Program-made: the position numbers and the translations under genes
In this document: piece after piece, positions 58,792 through 64,000 of the stretch
Position numbering within the stretch: position 1 is the first letter of the stretch
Layout of the letters: each line of letters starts with the position of its first letter
The notes under the pieces: model-generated
Seen by the model: only the letters and a program-made list of their open reading frames with translations
The model's database searches: none
Told to the model about the DNA's origin: nothing
Source of the DNA: Flaccisagitta enflata
Lineage: Eukaryota > Chaetognatha > Sagittoidea > Aphragmophora
Length of the DNA stretch: 64,000 bases
NCBI GenBank assembly: GCA_965153355.1
Contig: OZ231127.1
Span: 28,086,001-28,150,000, forward strand
Direction: 5' to 3'

Positions 58792-59258
58792 AAACCTAGT
58801 AGTATAAGTTTAAGCAGTCAGACATGACAATGACACATACTTGACTTTTGACCAGAATTATCCTGTTTGCCTTAAATCGATTTTGAATGATTGCATATCA
58901 ATGAATATGGAGGTATTTCCAACAAAATTCGTGTCCCGCATAACCGAAATCTTTCGATTGAATTTAAACTCGGTTACTTTTTAATTTCTCGCGCTTTATT
59001 TTGTGACAAAGAAAAGACAGCAACCGAAAAAAACGAATAATAGATTAGTCGAACATAAAAAGATAACGACAAAGGCAATGACAACAACGAAGACAAGAAA
59101 TTGAATTTTTGGAAAATCCATTATCATCTTCATCAGACATGTCGCCTTTTTTACGGTCATTTTTACTTAGTTTGGTTGCTCATTTTCTTTTATCCGTCAA
59201 ATGTGGCGCGGAACCTTTTCCTAGTAAGTTTTTTCAAATTATTCTCATTGGTCAACTT
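58789..59258. other. unique sequence, no gene seen
   Basis: AT-rich. Short plus frames at 59101-59350 run into the next TAGTCG element. Confidence 0.5.
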
Positions 59259-59377
59259 TTTAGTCGCGTACACGCGACTCTACAACTCGCTCTGTCCGTC
59301 TGTCAGTGGGTCGATCGGCCGGTCACACTTTGCTTTTATTAGCCGCCCCTAAGGTAGCCGTGTATCCGGCCTTGTTT
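59259..59377 (+). mobile_element. TAGTCG element, internally deleted
   Basis: TTTTTAGTCGCGTACACGCG, CTACAACTCGCTCTGTCC, a short core, then a jump from TTTGCTTTTATTAGCC to GCCCCTAAGGTAGCCGTGTA and TCCGGCCTTGTTT. The inner arm is deleted. Confidence 0.85.
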
Positions 59378-59448
59378 GCTCTCATTTACATACAATTTTT
59401 CGTTAGGGATCTTTTTACAAAATAATCCCCCCACATATACACACAACT

Positions 59449-59565
<117 letters not shown>

Positions 59566-59569
59566 CCAG

Positions 59570-61125
<1,556 letters not shown>

Positions 61126-62050
61126 GACACAATGAAGATGGTAACTAGTTGGTAACAAGCCGGTAACTTGGTCGCCTGTACGATGAAATCATTGCGTTAC
61201 GCTATGACGCAGCGATGTTTTTTTTTTTTCTTTTTTTTTTTTTGTAGTGTATTGTATTGTACTACGTCTTTTTTATTTCATTATCATTTTTTTCTTCTTT
61301 TTTTTTTTTTTTTCTTTTTTGCGTGCAACGGTACTCTAAAATTCAGTTTGCCTCTCCGCCTGTCTCTTCACCACTCTGTCGGGGAAGGATTTTGCATGCA
61401 TGCATGTAATACGGAAAAATCTTTTTCTTTTTGTTTTTCAGAAAAAAAAAACGCACTTTTGAATTGCAATTTTAATCATTTTTTTATTGATTCCGATAAA
61501 ATTAGCTCGCACCTAGACAACTGTCCTAGACTTTAAGAAGTGGTGCAGGCATAGTAAACAAACAGTAAAAAGTTAGAAATCGCAATACTGTGAATCACAC
61601 TTAACAGTATGAGGAAAACTAGTAGCGATACGAAAAAAGCACATGCAGTAAATCACACAGATTGGCGAAAGGGGATAGAAAAGAAGAAAATCACACGATC
61701 AAATTGGAAAATTAAGTTGGAGATGAATGAAAGATTCGCGGCGCTTTTCAACCAATTCTTCCCTCTCTCTCTCTCTCTCTCTCTCTCTCCACATACCTGG
61801 TGTTTCCCAATGAACGCAAGAAGAAGGAGAAAATAAAACGTTAGCAAGTTGGGATTAGAACACCACAAGGAGATACTTCTCCAGGATTTTTACTTCCGTA
61901 GTTTGGTGGGTGTGTGTGTGTGTCTGTCTGTCTCACTAAGGGCAGCTCCAATACAAAGTGCATCCAAGTTACCAAAATGGGCAATCATGTCATATCATGG
62001 GTCAAAATGATGGGCATAGTCAAGGGGAATATGTTTTCAGGGATAAAAAC
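61126..62050. other. 3' flank of gene B; poly-T and (CT)n runs
   Basis: T-runs at 61219-61244 and 61285-61320, (CT)n at 61766-61790, and TGTGTG/TCTG at 61910-61935. No further exon is recognised; AATAAA occurs at 61832. Confidence 0.5.
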
Positions 62051-62051
62051 C

Positions 62052-62695
62052 TCTGGAGCCCCCTCCAAGGGGCCCTAAAGGGCTGTTTTTTGAGCCAAAA
62101 TAGGGCCAAAAATTCCATTTAAGCAAAGAATAATGATTACCAAGCTACTAACAAAGCTTTAAATGATAAACATGGACTGGAGGAACATGTTTCTGGGTGA
62201 AACAATCTCTGGGGCCCCCTCTTAGAGGCCCCAAAGGGCTATTTTTGAGCCAAAAAGGGGCAAAAAATGGATTTCCTCTGTTTAAGCACAAAATAATGAT
62301 TACCTGGATACTAACAAAGCTTCAAATGATGAACATGGACTGAAGGAACCTGTTTCTGGGTGAAACTATCTCTGGGGCCCCTTCCCAGGGACCTAAAAGG
62401 GCTATTTTTGAGCCAAAATAGGGCAAAAAATGGATTTCTTCCATTTAAGCACGGATTAATGCTTACCAGGCTATGAACAAAGCTTTAAATGATAAACATG
62501 GACTGGAGGAACGTGTTTCTGGGTGAAACAATCTCTGGGGCCCCCTCCCAGGGCCTCTAAAGGGCTATTTTTGAGCCAAAATAGGGCAAAAAATGGATTT
62601 CTTCTGATTAAGCACAGAATAATGATTACCTGGCTACTAACAAAGCTTCAAATGATGAACATGGACTGGAGGAACATGTTTCTGGGTAAAACAAT
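62052..62695 (+). repeat. ~160-bp tandem repeat, 4 copies
   Basis: Copies start near 62052, 62208, 62371 and 62533, each with TCTGGGGCCCCCTC, AAGGGCTATTTTTGAGCC, TAATGATTACCTGGCTAC, AACATGGACTGGAGGAAC and TGTTTCTGGGTGAAAC. The short open frame at 62523 is repeat sequence. Confidence 0.9.
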
Positions 62696-62744
62696 CATCA
62701 AAGCTAGAAGCGGGAAGATTCAAAAAGGAGGTTTAATCATTCTT

Positions 62745-62990
62745 TTAGTTGCAGACATGCAACTATGAGAGGCTTTGTCCATCCGCCTATTGGTCCATTA
62801 GTCCATTGGTCCGTTGGTCCATTGGTCCATTGGTCCATTGGTCTGTCAGCCTGTCAGCACAAGTAAAATAGTGGGAATACAAGTGTTTTTGAATACTTTT
62901 TGTTTATGTTTGAGGGTGTGTTGGGGGTTGAGGTATGGAAAGGGGTTGGATGCCCCCGCCCACCAATTCACAATATTGTGACCCTGTGTT
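62745..62990 (+). mobile_element. TAGTCG element, subfamily D/B, full length
   Basis: AGTTGCAGACATGCAACTATG, GAGGCTTTGTCC, (GGTCCATT)n core, AGCACAAGTAAAATAGTGGG, a GGGGGTTG-rich middle and the D-type end CAATATTGTGACCCTGTG. The unit of the core is 8 bp instead of 4. The right inner arm is lost (CACCAATTCACAAT). Confidence 0.78.
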
Positions 62991-63573
62991 ACATGTTATA
63001 CTTGTATCTTCTTCTGTTGGTTGCATCTGACACTGTTTCAGTGTTAATTGACTGATGGGTCTTTTGGGGTTGTACAGTTAGTCTTTTTGTAGGTGACTAT
63101 CTGTTCATCTGTCTGTCCATCCATCTGTCTTTGTCTGTCCATCTGTCCATCCATCCCTCCATCTTGCAGTATTGTTATTTTTTTCAATTCCATGATATTT
63201 GTCAAATAGAAATTATTCTTAAAGAGATATTTTCTTTTTCATGCAAAAAACTATCATATCATTGAAAATGGTGAAAATTGCAAAAAACGCGAAAATCGCG
63301 AAAATCGCGATTTTTTTCATCAAAAAAGTAATTTGTTATTTGAATATCTCCTAAACACAGTAAAACACAACCCTGAAATTTTTTGTGGATGCTAAGTATG
63401 TTGTTGGGATTGATTGAAGACCTTCAAAACAGGTGGCAAGGGGGTGGCCAGGGGGGTTTTTCTAAGCATGTTGGTGTCTGGGTCACCCCTCGCCATAGTA
63501 TATTCTTTGTTAGCATCCCAACTTTGGGACCCTGTAGCGCGCCCAAAAATAGCTCAAATTAAAAAATAAAAGT
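62991..63573. other. unique sequence with (TCCATCTG)n patch
   Basis: CTGTCCATCCATCTGTC units at 63105-63165 and a small palindrome CGAAAATCGCGAAAATCGCG near 63289-63312. No gene. Confidence 0.5.
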
Positions 63574-63574
63574 A

Positions 63575-63808
63575 CAGTGGGAACCCGATTTAACAACCTT
63601 GAAGGGACTAGCGATTTTTGGTCGTTAAATCCGAATGTTGTTAAATCGAATTTCTAATTTTCCTCTATTCATCAAAACAGCTTTAAAACCAATTTGGGCA
63701 AGCATCAGTGTCTCATTGATTATCATAGTCAGTATTCCAGCATTAATGCAAATGGTCAACAGACAAAGAAACAGTAAAAACTGAAGACAAACAGAAAGAC
63801 AGACAGAC

Positions 63809-63841
<33 letters not shown>

Positions 63842-64000
63842 GGAAGACAGGCAAACAACCGTCAGACAAATGTAGCCTTGTAAATGCTCACAATGTCATA
63901 TAAAAGAATTAGTGTAAAATGAAATAAACAATTTGTGGGATAAAAAATATCATTCAATAAATAGCTAGTTTTGACTTAAAATTTTTCAATAAAAAGCATA
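63575..64000 (+). mobile_element. left end of a probable pogo/Tigger-like DNA transposon
   Basis: TA then CAGTGGGAACCCGATTTAAC, a GGGACTAGCGATTTTTGG block and GTTGTTAAATCGAATTTC. CAGTGGGAACC with repeated half-sites of the TTAAATCGAA type is a usual terminus of Tc1/mariner-pogo (Tigger) elements and their MITEs, by memory. The right end and any transposase lie beyond the window. Confidence 0.6.
63786..63843. repeat. (CAGA)n microsatellite
   Basis: About 14 CAGA units with one GAGA and one GGAA interruption. Confidence 0.95.

Overview
This is a non-coding-rich nuclear window from a eukaryote. Three things show this: two small spliced genes with GT-AG introns, very long di-, tri- and tetranucleotide microsatellites, and a dense load of non-autonomous transposable elements. 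A degenerate TTAGGG tract at 52.5 kb suggests animal-type telomeres, and the two genes encode discoidin-like (F5/8 type C-like) domains. An invertebrate metazoan or a close relative is the best guess; the sequence alone does not fix the species. I recognise no rRNA, tRNA, CRISPR array, prokaryotic operon, reverse transcriptase, transposase or helicase.

Layout. 0-5.2 kb: a (CTTT)n tract, several copies of a short dispersed repeat called here the TAGTCG element, and a 0.5-kb palindrome beside a 69-bp direct repeat. 5.2-11.0 kb: one 5.8-kb foldback element built from 'ATGTACCCC' units, with near-identical inverted ends and a central hairpin. 11-34 kb: microsatellites (CT, CA, CTTT), TAGTCG elements, a second family (GCAGCGGCC element) that carries 20-21-bp minisatellites, and three palindromic MITE-like elements flanked by TA. 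34.8-38.5 kb: a 3.6-kb nested foldback with a 560-bp (CAA)n core. 39-44.3 kb: more TAGTCG elements and a long (CA)n. 44.9-48.7 kb: a minus-strand, glutamine-rich coding region broken by stops and frameshifts. 50.0-52.1 kb: a GCAGCGGCC element and a 1.4-kb palindrome. 52.1-53.9 kb and 59.6-61.1 kb: two paralogous discoidin-like genes on the plus strand. 57.0-57.9 kb: an 882-bp palindrome with an 8-bp target duplication (hAT-like). 62-63 kb: a 160-bp tandem repeat. 63.6 kb to the end: the left end of a probable pogo/Tigger-like element.

Genes. The two discoidin-like genes align over most of their length. Their splice sites join the frames exactly, but their introns sit at different places and are filled with (CAA)n, (GTT)n, telomere-like or 92-bp repeats. 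The larger of the two introns of the 52-kb gene contains 4-5 decayed tandem copies of the 3' part of its upstream exon, each retaining the splice donor.

Most notable system. The TAGTCG element (about 30 full or partial copies, both orientations) has a palindromic end, an inner inverted copy of half of that palindrome near the other end, and a (GTCC/GTCG/GTTG)n core. Its two arms change together between subfamilies. This layout resembles Helentron-derived HINE elements. The helicase source is not in this window.
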